The notes beneath the pieces are model-generated. The model searched no databases and had not been told where the DNA came from. It saw only the letters and a list, made by a program, of their open reading frames with translations. Of a stretch of 15,209 bases of DNA, positions 1 to 6,888 are shown piece after piece (position 1 is the first letter of the stretch; the number at the start of each line of letters is the position of its first letter). The stretch is taken from positions 1-15,209 of the forward strand of contig CALJWY010000143.1 of NCBI GenBank assembly GCA_937974465.1, written 5' to 3'. Origin of the DNA: an uncultured Lysobacterales bacterium. Its GTDB lineage: Bacteria; Pseudomonadota; Gammaproteobacteria; Xanthomonadales; SZUA-36. A program made the translations under genes and the position numbers.

Positions 1-1418
1 GGCTTGGCGAGTCAGTCTGCCTGGCATTGCGAGAGCCGTCTTTAGGGCCCTGTATGGGGATCAAGGGTGGCGCCACGGGTGGCGGTTATAGCCAGGTGAT
101 TCCGGCAGATCGGATTAACCTGCATTTCACCGGTGATTTTCATGCCATCACCACTGTGAATAACCTGATTTCGGCAACTGTCGATAACCATATTTTCCAG
201 GGAAATGAGTTGGGTCTTGATCCGCGCCAGATCGTCTGGCGGCGTGTGATGGATATGAATGACCGTAGTCTACGGAATGTCGTGATTGGTCTTGGTGGGA
301 GGATGCAAGGTATTCCACGAGAGGGTGGTTTTGATATCACCGCGGCATCGGAAATCATGGCCATACTGTGTCTCGCCAAGGATATGGATGATCTGCGCAG
401 CAGGCTGGATAACATCCTGATCGGTACCACCTGGAAAGGCGCCCCTGTCTACCTGAAAGAGATGAACATCACCGGCGCCATGATGGTATTGCTGCGTGAT
501 GCTGTTCACCCCAACCTGGTACAAACCCTGGAGGGCACGCCCTGTTTTATGCACGGTGGCCCGTTTGCAAATATCGCCCATGGTTGTAACAGTGTTCTGG
601 CCACGCAGATGGCGATGCATCATGCGGACTGGACCATCACCGAAGCTGGTTTTGGTTTTGACCTGGGTGCTGAGAAGTTTTTCCACATCAAGTGTCGTTC
701 AGCCGGGCTCGACCCCGATGCAGTGGTGGTGGTCACGACTTTGCGGGCACTGAAACTGCACGGCGGCAACGCCAAGGACGATCTTGAAAAACCAGATACG
801 GAAGCGGTTCGCCGTGGCCTGGAAAATCTCGACAAGCACATTGAGAGCGTATCGCATTTCAACAAACACCCGGTTGTGTGTCTGAATCGTTTTGTCAGCG
901 ATACCGATGAGGAAATCCGTATGGTTAAGGAGCGTGCGGAGGCACACGGGGTATCTTTTGCCGAATCAAGACATTTCACCGAGGGTGGTAAGGGTGCGGA
1001 AGACCTGGCCCGCGAAGTGATAAGGTCGATTGAAGATAATAAACCGTGGTCACCGCTTTATGATCTCGAAGATACGCTCTACGAGAAGGTACACAAAGTT
1101 TGCCGGGACATGTATGGCGCCAATGACGTGGCATTCAGTAAAGAGGCGGAACATGACCTTAAGCTCATCCGTGAGCTGGGTTTAAACAAGTTACCGGTCT
1201 GTATTGCCAAGGCGCCAAGTTCGCTTTCGGACGATCCTAACCTGCATGGCCGGCCGCGCGATTTCCAGGTCACGGTGCGCAACATTCAGGTCAGTGCCGG
1301 CGCCGGCTTCCTGGTCATCCTGACCGGCAGAATCATGAGAATGCCCGGCTTGCCACGGCGACCAAAGGCCGAGCAGATTGAATTGCTGCCGGATGGCACA
1401 GTGATTGGTGTTGGTTAA
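1..1418 (+). CDS. fhs: Formate-tetrahydrofolate ligase, 5'-truncated by the window edge
   Basis: The enzyme makes 10-formyl-tetrahydrofolate from formate, THF and ATP, feeding cytosolic one-carbon metabolism. The reading frame is open from base 3 (codons L-G-E-S-V) to TAA at 1416-1418, about 471 residues of a family usually near 557. Roughly 90 N-terminal residues, including the ATP-binding P-loop, therefore lie upstream. Family signatures seen are REPSLGP followed by GIKGGATGGGY, NLHFTGDFHAI, DPRQIVWRRV, GGPFANIAHGCNS, the acidic stretch EAGFGFDLGAEKF, and a C-terminal MPGLPRRPKAEQI. The TTG at 27 is internal, because conserved sequence continues before it. The gene converges on the LysR-type gene with a 68-bp gap. 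It is probably not in the operon at 2600-6242, but both could concern C1 or amino-acid metabolism. Identity is very secure; no frameshift is visible. Confidence 0.96.
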   Translation, partial: LGESVCLALREPSLGPCMGIKGGATGGGYSQVIPADRINLHFTGDFHAITTVNNLISATVDNHIFQGNELGLDPRQIVWRRVMDMNDRSLRNVVIGLGGRMQGIPREGGFDITAASEIMAILCLAKDMDDLRSRLDNILIGTTWKGAPVYLKEMNITGAMMVLLRDAVHPNLVQTLEGTPCFMHGGPFANIAHGCNSVLATQMAMHHADWTITEAGFGFDLGAEKFFHIKCRSAGLDPDAVVVVTTLRALKLHGGNAKDDLEKPDTEAVRRGLENLDKHIESVSHFNKHPVVCLNRFVSDTDEEIRMVKERAEAHGVSFAESRHFTEGGKGAEDLAREVIRSIEDNKPWSPLYDLEDTLYEKVHKVCRDMYGANDVAFSKEAEHDLKLIRELGLNKLPVCIAKAPSSLSDDPNLHGRPRDFQVTVRNIQVSAGAGFLVILTGRIMRMPGLPRRPKAEQIELLPDGTVIGVG

Positions 1419-1459
1419 TGCGGACGATGCGATAACCGCCAATAAGCCATTAAAACGGG

Positions 1460-1479
1460 TGCAGGCTTTGCGGCTTGCA
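1460..1479 (-). terminator. Weak candidate terminator hairpin between convergent genes
   Basis: Bases 1460-1466 (TGCAGGC) can pair with 1473-1479 (GCTTGCA) through seven pairs including one G:U, with a 6-nt loop. Read on the minus strand, a TTTT run follows a few bases after the stem, which suits termination of the LysR-type gene. There is no T-run on the plus strand. The stem is short, so confidence is low. Confidence 0.25.
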
Positions 1480-1486
1480 GCCGTAA

Positions 1487-2335
1487 CTACCCCATGATTG
1501 TGCTGACATATTCCGCCAGCTTCAAGACAGCTTCGCTGGCATGTTCCCTTTTATACAGCAGGTGAATGCCTACCTTTCCGAGTTTTGGGAATTTACTCGA
1601 GAACGGCAATATCCTTAATGAGTCCGGTACGGTTTTTTGCGCCAGTACCGTCACCCCCAGTCCTTCCTCAATCGCCGACGTGATGCCGGTGATATCCTGG
1701 TTGGTGTAGGCGATTCTCCAGGGCCGGCCAGAGATTTTCAGGGTCCTGATGGCTCGCGAACGATACAGGCACGGGGTTGGGGCGACGATCAACGGCAAGG
1801 GTGATTGCAAATGTGTATCGTAGGCGGCGCTGGTTACCCAGACCAGGTCATCCGCACCGATGAATGAAGCCCGGCTTTTTGAGGGGGCATCCTGGAGACC
1901 CAGTATCAGGTCGTAGTTGCCGAGGTGCTGGGCAAACAGCTTTTCGCTCAAATCACTGATAATTTCGAGCGTGACGGCTGGATAGGACTGTGAAAACCGC
2001 CCCAGAATTTTTGGCAGCAATGTTGTTGCAAACTCGCTGGGGATACCGAAACGAATACGACCCGTGATGGTGGGTTGGGTGAGTTCTGCCAATGCCTCAT
2101 CATTAAGGGCCAGAATCTGCTGTGCATAAGTCAGCAGGCGATCACCCGCAAGGGTGAGTTCCAATTGCTGGCCGCCGCGAAAAAACAGTTGAGAATCAAT
2201 TAGCTCTTCCAGTCGCTTGATCTGCAGGCTGACGGCGGGCTGTGATCTGCCGAGCAATTGGCCGGCCACGGTGAAGCCGCCTAACTCGACCACGGTCACG
2301 AAGGAACGAAGCAATTCCATGGGTATATTACGCAC
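1487..2335 (-). CDS. LysR-type transcriptional regulator
   Basis: This is a predicted DNA-binding regulator of 282 residues, a little short of the usual 290-310 for the family. The N-terminal winged helix-turn-helix covers about residues 5-65, with the typical pattern ELLRSFVTVVELGGFTVAG then GRSQPAVSLQIKRLEEL. The rest is the periplasmic-binding-protein-like effector domain, starting near RIRFGIPSEF. The first codon used is GTG at 2335, preceded by a weak AGG. An ATG at 2320 (MELLRSF) would also give a complete HTH. It is transcribed away from the aminotransferase/transketolase-like operon across a 264-bp gap. By LysR convention it probably controls that operon and itself, with a small metabolite as co-inducer. 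The ligand cannot be read from the sequence. No gene name is justified. Confidence 0.93.
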   Translation of the reverse strand: MRNIPMELLRSFVTVVELGGFTVAGQLLGRSQPAVSLQIKRLEELIDSQLFFRGGQQLELTLAGDRLLTYAQQILALNDEALAELTQPTITGRIRFGIPSEFATTLLPKILGRFSQSYPAVTLEIISDLSEKLFAQHLGNYDLILGLQDAPSKSRASFIGADDLVWVTSAAYDTHLQSPLPLIVAPTPCLYRSRAIRTLKISGRPWRIAYTNQDITGITSAIEEGLGVTVLAQKTVPDSLRILPFSSKFPKLGKVGIHLLYKREHASEAVLKLAEYVSTIMG

Positions 2336-2346
2336 TGTTTTTGCCT

Positions 2347-2361
2347 ATTAATAATATTAAT
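2347..2361. promoter_or_regulatory. Candidate LysR-type operator (T-N11-A dyad)
   Basis: Bases 2347-2361 read ATTAAT-AAT-ATTAAT, a near-perfect dyad that contains the T-N11-A spacing expected of LysR-family boxes (T at 2348, A at 2360). It lies 12 bp upstream of the regulator's start codon, next to the candidate minus-strand promoter, where binding would repress the regulator's own gene. AT-rich dyads also occur by chance, so this is suggestive only. Confidence 0.45.
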
Positions 2362-2389
2362 CAATAGATATTAAATATAAATTTTACAA
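2361..2389 (-). promoter_or_regulatory. Candidate promoter of the LysR-type gene
   Basis: Read on the minus strand, TTGTAA (2389-2384) and TATTGA (2366-2361) are spaced by 17 bp, giving a plausible but imperfect sigma-70 pair. Transcription would start around 2354, inside the dyad at 2347-2361, consistent with autorepression. Confidence 0.3.
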
Positions 2390-2552
2390 ATGACTAGCCT
2401 TAATTTAGCATCTAGTTAAATCAAACGTCGGCCGTTTGCAGAGCAAAATCATACACAGCCGCCCAGGGACGCGTTCGCGAGCCTTGTTGGCGTTATCAAT
2501 TCACAGTACGAGCGACCGGCACTTACTGGCCCAAACATGTCCCAAAACATGC

Positions 2553-2570
2553 TTGGCCAGGCCTGGTTAA
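2553..2570. repeat. Palindrome just upstream of the aminotransferase start
   Basis: Bases 2557-2566 are the perfect 10-bp palindrome CCAGGCCTGG, flanked symmetrically by TT (2553-2554) and AA (2569-2570). It ends 29 bp before the ATG at 2600. It could be an operator or a hairpin in the leader mRNA. It also falls inside an in-frame upstream extension of the gene, but that extension shows no conserved aminotransferase sequence. Confidence 0.4.
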
Positions 2571-2599
2571 TGCGGTATCAACTAAATGGAATATTTATC

Positions 2600-3898
2600 A
2601 TGAACCTTATCTCAGACCGGACTGCACTCATCCATACCGAAAATGCTTTTAAGGTTGGGCCTTATATCGCTGCTCTTGAAGAGGCCGGACACAAGGTTGT
2701 CAAATGCAACCTCGGTGAACCCGATTTCTGCACACCGGTTCATATCCGGGAAGAGGTCAAGGCGCAGCTGGACAAGGACAATACCCACTACACCAATCCA
2801 CAGGGTATTCCTGGTTTAAGAAAAGCCATTGCCAGGTATATCGGTGAGGCGCGTGGCCTTGATATCTCGTTCGAGCAGGTCGTGGTGTTCCCGGGTGGCA
2901 AACCACCCATCGGTATGTGTCAGCAGACGTATTGCAACCCCGGTGATGAAATCATTTATCCCAGCCCGGGTTTTCCAATTTATGAGTCTTTCATTCGCTA
3001 CGTGGGCGCGGTTCCGGTGCCTTTACACCTGCGTGAAGACCTTGGTTTCAGTATCACCGGTGCTGATCTGGAAAAATTACTGACCCCAAGAACCAAGCTC
3101 ATCTACCTGAATTTCCCTTCTAACCCCACAGGTGGTGTTGCAAGCAGGGAGCAGCTGGAAGAAATCGCCGATGTGATCAAGAGAAAATGTGATCCCAACG
3201 TACGCATTTACTCCGACGAAATCTACGAGAACATCCTGTTTGACGGTGCCGAGAATTACAGCATTGCCTCCATAGAAGGTATGGCTGAGAAAACCATCAT
3301 TGCCACGGGTGCCTCCAAGTCATATTCCTGGACCGGTGGCCGCATCGGTTGGGCGGTTTTCCCGACCATCGAGGAAGCCAAGCTGTTCACCAATCTGAAC
3401 ATCAACTATTTCTCCTGTATTCCCCCGTATAACCAGGAGGGTGCAAGGGTTGCGATTGAATCACCATTGAGCAAAGTTACCATCGCCGAGATGAACAGCG
3501 CATTTGAAGAGCGTCGTGATTTTGTGGTCAACGCGCTGAACAGCATGCCCGGGGTAAGTTGCCAGCTCCCCAAGGGGGCATTCTATGTATTCCCGAACAT
3601 CGCTGGTGTGGTTAAAAATATGAAAATCGACGAGGTTTTCGCCGCCTTACCGGAAGATGTGAAGAAAGCAACCAGCCCGTCAACGCTGTTCCAGATGTTC
3701 CTGCTTTGGAATTACCACGTCGCAACAATGGACAGGAAGTCATTTGGCCAGATTGGCACAGAAAATATGCATTACCTGCGGCTTTCAATTGCCACGGGTC
3801 TCGAAGACCTGAAACTGGGTATGGAACGCATGGCCGCCGCGATCAATGATCAGGCCGGTTTTGATAAATTTATCGCATCGCAACAGCACTTCTCCTAG
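2600..3898 (+). CDS. Class I/II PLP-dependent aminotransferase
   Basis: A 432-residue fold-type I aminotransferase related to alanine/aspartate aminotransferases. PLP landmarks are the substrate-side CNLGEPDF near residue 36, YTNPQGIPGLR at 64-74, SNPTGG with Asn175, YSDEIY with Asp206 and Tyr209, the Schiff-base lysine Lys240 in GASKSYSWTGGRIGW, and the carboxylate-binding Arg394 in HYLRLS. The usual PGA/SQ cofactor loop reads FPGGKPPIG here, a variant I associate with an alanine/aspartate-like subgroup. The frame is open back to ATG 2537, but homology starts at the ATG at 2600, so I use that; its ribosome-binding site is weak. The gene is 13 bp upstream of the transketolase-like gene and clearly co-transcribed with it. 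The likely reaction is transamination between an amino acid and a 2-oxo acid. The specific substrate is unknown. Confidence 0.93.
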   Translation: MNLISDRTALIHTENAFKVGPYIAALEEAGHKVVKCNLGEPDFCTPVHIREEVKAQLDKDNTHYTNPQGIPGLRKAIARYIGEARGLDISFEQVVVFPGGKPPIGMCQQTYCNPGDEIIYPSPGFPIYESFIRYVGAVPVPLHLREDLGFSITGADLEKLLTPRTKLIYLNFPSNPTGGVASREQLEEIADVIKRKCDPNVRIYSDEIYENILFDGAENYSIASIEGMAEKTIIATGASKSYSWTGGRIGWAVFPTIEEAKLFTNLNINYFSCIPPYNQEGARVAIESPLSKVTIAEMNSAFEERRDFVVNALNSMPGVSCQLPKGAFYVFPNIAGVVKNMKIDEVFAALPEDVKKATSPSTLFQMFLLWNYHVATMDRKSFGQIGTENMHYLRLSIATGLEDLKLGMERMAAAINDQAGFDKFIASQQHFS

Positions 3899-3903
3899 AA
3901 GGA
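3899..3903 (+). promoter_or_regulatory. Ribosome-binding site that fixes the transketolase-like start
   Basis: AAGGA directly follows the aminotransferase stop codon (TAG, 3896-3898) and sits 8 bases before ATG 3912. It favours that start over the longer in-frame opening that reaches back to 3846 inside the aminotransferase gene. Confidence 0.75.
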
Positions 3904-3911
3904 ATAAAACC

Positions 3912-6242
3912 ATGTCATTTGCACTTAATTTAACAGACCGGGGTACCGTTTATTACCCACTCGACCCCAGTGCTGATTTCGCGCTGCCGAACAAAGATCA
4001 GGACAGCTTTGAATTTTATGACCTCTGTTACAGAACCCTATGTGCGGTCATGTTCAACCATGCTTCCTCGGGGCATCCTGGCGGCAGTATTTCCAGTGGC
4101 CGTTTTGTCGAATCACTCATCTTCAACCAGATGAATTATGATTTCAGCAACCCCATGGACCGCAGTGCCGACATTATTTCCTACGCGGCGGGTCACAAGG
4201 CGCTGGGGCTGTATGCCATGTGGGCATTGCGCAACGAGGTGGTTAAACAGACACACCCTGACATGTTGCCTGAAGTGGTTCAGCAGTTGAGACTGGAAGA
4301 CCTGCTGGGTTTCCGAAAAAACCCCATCACCAATACTCCCCTGTTTGTGAAGTTCAACTCCAAGCCGCTGGATGGTCACCCGACCCCTGAAACACCGTTT
4401 GTATGGCTGTCCACCGGCCCGAGTGGCGTTGGTGTTGCTGCGACCACCGGACTGGCCCTGACCCTGAAAGACATCTATGGCAAAGATGCCCCCGGAGTCC
4501 ATATCATTGAAGGTGAAGGTGGCATGACCCCGGGACGTGTTGCGGAAGCACTGGCTGCCGCGGCCAGCTCAGGCCTGGATAATCTTTACTTCCATGTCGA
4601 CTGGAACCAGTCGGCCATTGATTCCGACGCGGTTACCCGTGAAGGCGCGAAGCCTGGTGACTACGTTCAGTGGGATCCCTGTGAGTTGTTGCTGGTGCAT
4701 GGCTTTAACGTCATTTATGTACCGGATGGCTTCGATTATGCACAAATACGCGAAGCACAGAAAAAGGCCCTGGAATTAAAGAATGGTAAACCTACCGGTA
4801 TCGTTTACCGTACCGTCAAGGGCTGGAAATACGGTATCGAAGGTAAAAAATCTCACGGCGCAGGTCATGGTTTTTACAGTGATGCATACCTGCAGGCCCT
4901 CAAACCATTTGAAGACAAGCTGGGTCTGCAATTTCCGCGCTTTGAAGGTGAGAAGACACCGGCAAGCATAGAACAGGCGTACTACGATTCCCTGATGGTT
5001 ATTCGCAAGGCGTTTGAATTGAACCAGGATTTGACCAGCCACCTCGGTGACTGGGTTGCAGAGTGCAAACAGCGCCACGCCGGCTCACCCAAAAATATCC
5101 GTGACAACGCACCGGACATCAACAAGCTTTATGCAACCGATGCGATCTCACCACGGCAACGTCCCGAAATCTGTACCTATGACGTCGGTTCAGCTCAGAC
5201 CTTGAGAGGGTCGTTGGCCAATAGCCTCAACCATGTAAACCGCTTAACCAATGGCGCCGTGCTTTCTGCAGCAGCTGACCTGTATGGCTCAACCAATATT
5301 TCCAATATTGGTGATGGCTTTGCCGGTGGATTCTGGCACCCGACAGAAAACCCTGAATCACGTTTGTTCTCGGCAGGTGGTATCACCGAAGATGCAATGG
5401 GAGGCATATGCTCAGGAATCTCCTCAATGGGTTACCAGATTGGTGTTGGTTCCTCCTACGGTGCGTTTATCGCACCGCTGAACACAATTTGTGCCAAGAC
5501 GCATGGTATCGGCCAGCAAATGCTTCGGCATCGTGTTCCCGGTGAGCCCAACAAGACCTTCGTCATTGTCTGTGGACACGCCGGTGTGAAAACGGGTGAA
5601 GATGGCCCGACCCACGCCGAGCCACAGGCATTGCAGGTCCTGCAGGAGAATTTCCCCGGTGATGTGATGATCAGCCTGACCCCGTGGGATCCCAATGAAC
5701 TTTGGCCTTTGACCGCGGAATCCCTGCTGCAACGACCGGCCGTCCTGGCGGCTTATGTGACCCGCCCATCGGAAGTGATCCTGGATCGCAAGGCCCTGGG
5801 TCTGGCACCGGCTGAGCATGCCGTTAAAGGTGTCTACAAGCTTCTTGAAGCCAACGGGACTCCTGATGCCACCATCGTTTACCAGGGCAGCGAAGTAGCC
5901 TATGCGTTTGCCACAGATGTGCTGCCACGACTGAAAGAAAAGGGTGTCAACCTGGATGTTTATTATGTTGCCAGCGCAGAGCTTTTTGATCGCCTCAGTG
6001 ATGATGAAAAGAGGGCAATCTATCCGAACTCCGCGGCCACATCGGCGATGATGTTCTCAGGTTTCACCGCTGCCACAACCTATCGCTGGATCATGTCTGA
6101 GCGGGGCAGGGAATTCACCCTGTATCCGTGGAAGTCAGGTAATTTCCTCGGTAGTGGGCGGGGTGATGTTTGTCTTGAACAGGCCGGCATGCACGCCGAA
6201 GCTCAGTGGGATGTTATCCAGAAATTTATTGCCAATAAATAA
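3912..6242 (+). CDS. Transketolase-like thiamine diphosphate enzyme (776 aa)
   Basis: A single-chain transketolase-fold protein with N-terminal PP, central Pyr and C-terminal domains, about 110 residues longer than E. coli transketolase (663). By eye, most transketolase active-site residues are present: His55 (SGHPGG), His95 (AAGHK), His156 (DGHP), Asn232 (DWNQSAID), His315 (KSHGAGHG), the catalytic Glu493 (GITEDAMGG), His556, Asp564 and His568 (TGEDGPTH). Candidate phosphate-binding residues are Arg432, Ser460 and Arg618. The Mg-ThDP motif GDG reads G-E202-G, an Asp-to-Glu change at a metal ligand. That makes it unlike housekeeping transketolase, although a ketol or acyl transfer via ThDP is still the natural expectation. 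No E2/E3 dehydrogenase partners are nearby, so a 2-oxo-acid dehydrogenase role is less likely. It forms an operon with the aminotransferase gene. Substrate unknown. Confidence 0.88.
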   Translation: MSFALNLTDRGTVYYPLDPSADFALPNKDQDSFEFYDLCYRTLCAVMFNHASSGHPGGSISSGRFVESLIFNQMNYDFSNPMDRSADIISYAAGHKALGLYAMWALRNEVVKQTHPDMLPEVVQQLRLEDLLGFRKNPITNTPLFVKFNSKPLDGHPTPETPFVWLSTGPSGVGVAATTGLALTLKDIYGKDAPGVHIIEGEGGMTPGRVAEALAAAASSGLDNLYFHVDWNQSAIDSDAVTREGAKPGDYVQWDPCELLLVHGFNVIYVPDGFDYAQIREAQKKALELKNGKPTGIVYRTVKGWKYGIEGKKSHGAGHGFYSDAYLQALKPFEDKLGLQFPRFEGEKTPASIEQAYYDSLMVIRKAFELNQDLTSHLGDWVAECKQRHAGSPKNIRDNAPDINKLYATDAISPRQRPEICTYDVGSAQTLRGSLANSLNHVNRLTNGAVLSAAADLYGSTNISNIGDGFAGGFWHPTENPESRLFSAGGITEDAMGGICSGISSMGYQIGVGSSYGAFIAPLNTICAKTHGIGQQMLRHRVPGEPNKTFVIVCGHAGVKTGEDGPTHAEPQALQVLQENFPGDVMISLTPWDPNELWPLTAESLLQRPAVLAAYVTRPSEVILDRKALGLAPAEHAVKGVYKLLEANGTPDATIVYQGSEVAYAFATDVLPRLKEKGVNLDVYYVASAELFDRLSDDEKRAIYPNSAATSAMMFSGFTAATTYRWIMSERGREFTLYPWKSGNFLGSGRGDVCLEQAGMHAEAQWDVIQKFIANK

Positions 6243-6364
6243 AGATCTGCAGGAGCTGAGCAGTGCGGTTCCTGTCATTTGTTGACACGGGTCCTGGTGA
6301 ATGTACTTGACCGCTCTGCGCTGTTATCATGCGCGGTGCCAAATGAACTTCCTTGGAAGAAACA

Positions 6365-6841
6365 ATGAAAATTCGGTTGTTTGCAGTATGTGCTCTGGTT
6401 TTATTTGCAGTGAATGGTGATGTGGCTTTTGCAAAAACCACGCAGGAAACGAGGCTAGACGCAGATCAGTATTACGAGCAAAAGAACTTTAACAAAGCCT
6501 ATAAGTATTATTACAAGCTGGCCAAGAAGGGCGATCATCATTCCCAGCATCAGCTCGCAATGATGTACGCGAATGGCGAAGGCAAAAAAACTGACTTGAA
6601 TGAAGCCTATGCCTGGTCAGTTCTGGCGGCGGAAGGTGCTGAAGAGAAGTGGCAGAAAAATAGTGACATGCTGCTTGAAAAGGTTACCAGCAAATCCAGG
6701 GCAGAAGAGGAAGCGGCCAAGCTGAAGAGAAATTATGGTGAGCTTGCATTGGAAGAAAAACAAAGAAAAGCTGAAAAACGCAAATCAAAAGGGAGCGTGG
6801 CCTCATGCACCGGTTCCAGGATAGCCTGCAAACGCAGATGA
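6365..6841 (+). CDS. Small secreted Sel1/TPR-like repeat protein
   Basis: A 158-residue protein with a clear signal peptide: MKIR, a hydrophobic stretch to residue 20, and a likely cleavage after AFA at 23. The mature part is therefore periplasmic or cell-surface. Residues about 33-91 form helical-repeat sequence of Sel1/TPR type (YYEQKNFNKAYKYYYKLA, then HQLAMMYANGEG and AYAWSVLAA), enough for about one and a half repeats. Residues 100-142 are Lys/Glu-rich and probably a long helix or coiled coil. The C-terminus carries a cysteine pair, C148 and C155, within CTGSRIAC. GGAAGA at 6355-6360 supports the ATG at 6365 over the in-frame TTG at 6353. It has its own transcription unit, convergent with parC. 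Sel1 proteins usually scaffold protein contacts; no specific role can be assigned. Confidence 0.8.
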   Translation: MKIRLFAVCALVLFAVNGDVAFAKTTQETRLDADQYYEQKNFNKAYKYYYKLAKKGDHHSQHQLAMMYANGEGKKTDLNEAYAWSVLAAEGAEEKWQKNSDMLLEKVTSKSRAEEEAAKLKRNYGELALEEKQRKAEKRKSKGSVASCTGSRIACKRR

Positions 6842-6888
6842 AACCTGCACCAGGCTTCTTTGATTAAAGCTCTCAAGCGTTCCCGGTC

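Larger units (their letters stand above)
2336..2599. promoter_or_regulatory. Divergent regulatory intergenic region
   Basis: This 264-bp spacer lies between the LysR-type gene and the aminotransferase gene. Bases 2341-2425 are strongly AT-rich and hold the dyad and minus-strand promoter candidate listed separately. Bases 2430-2599 are of ordinary composition and hold two near-identical tandem copies (2530-2540 and 2541-2552, CCCAAACATGT / CCCAAAACATGC) followed by a palindrome at 2553-2570. I found no convincing -35/-10 pair for the plus-strand operon. If transcription starts in the AT-rich part, the 5' untranslated region would be about 150-200 nt. Confidence 0.6.

Noticed and set aside
2537..2599. 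In-frame upstream extension of the aminotransferase gene beginning at ATG 2537
   Set aside because: The 21 extra residues show no family similarity, overlap a tandem repeat and a palindrome, and conserved sequence begins only after the ATG at 2600.
2430..2599. Riboswitch (for example glycine) in the aminotransferase leader
   Set aside because: I could not find the conserved core of any known riboswitch class; the visible palindromes are too simple.
3846..3911. Longer transketolase-like reading frame overlapping the aminotransferase gene
   Set aside because: A good ribosome-binding site (AAGGA) points to ATG 3912, and the extension is the out-of-frame end of the aminotransferase gene.
6250..6274. 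Possible terminator after the transketolase-like gene (CAGGA / TCCTG)
   Set aside because: The stem is only 5 bp with a 15-nt loop and is followed by no real T-run.
6282..6310. Perfect TTGACA at 6282-6287 as promoter of the Sel1-like gene
   Set aside because: No acceptable -10 hexamer occurs 16-18 bp downstream; the TATCAT at 6325-6330 is too far away. Left as a possible -35 only.
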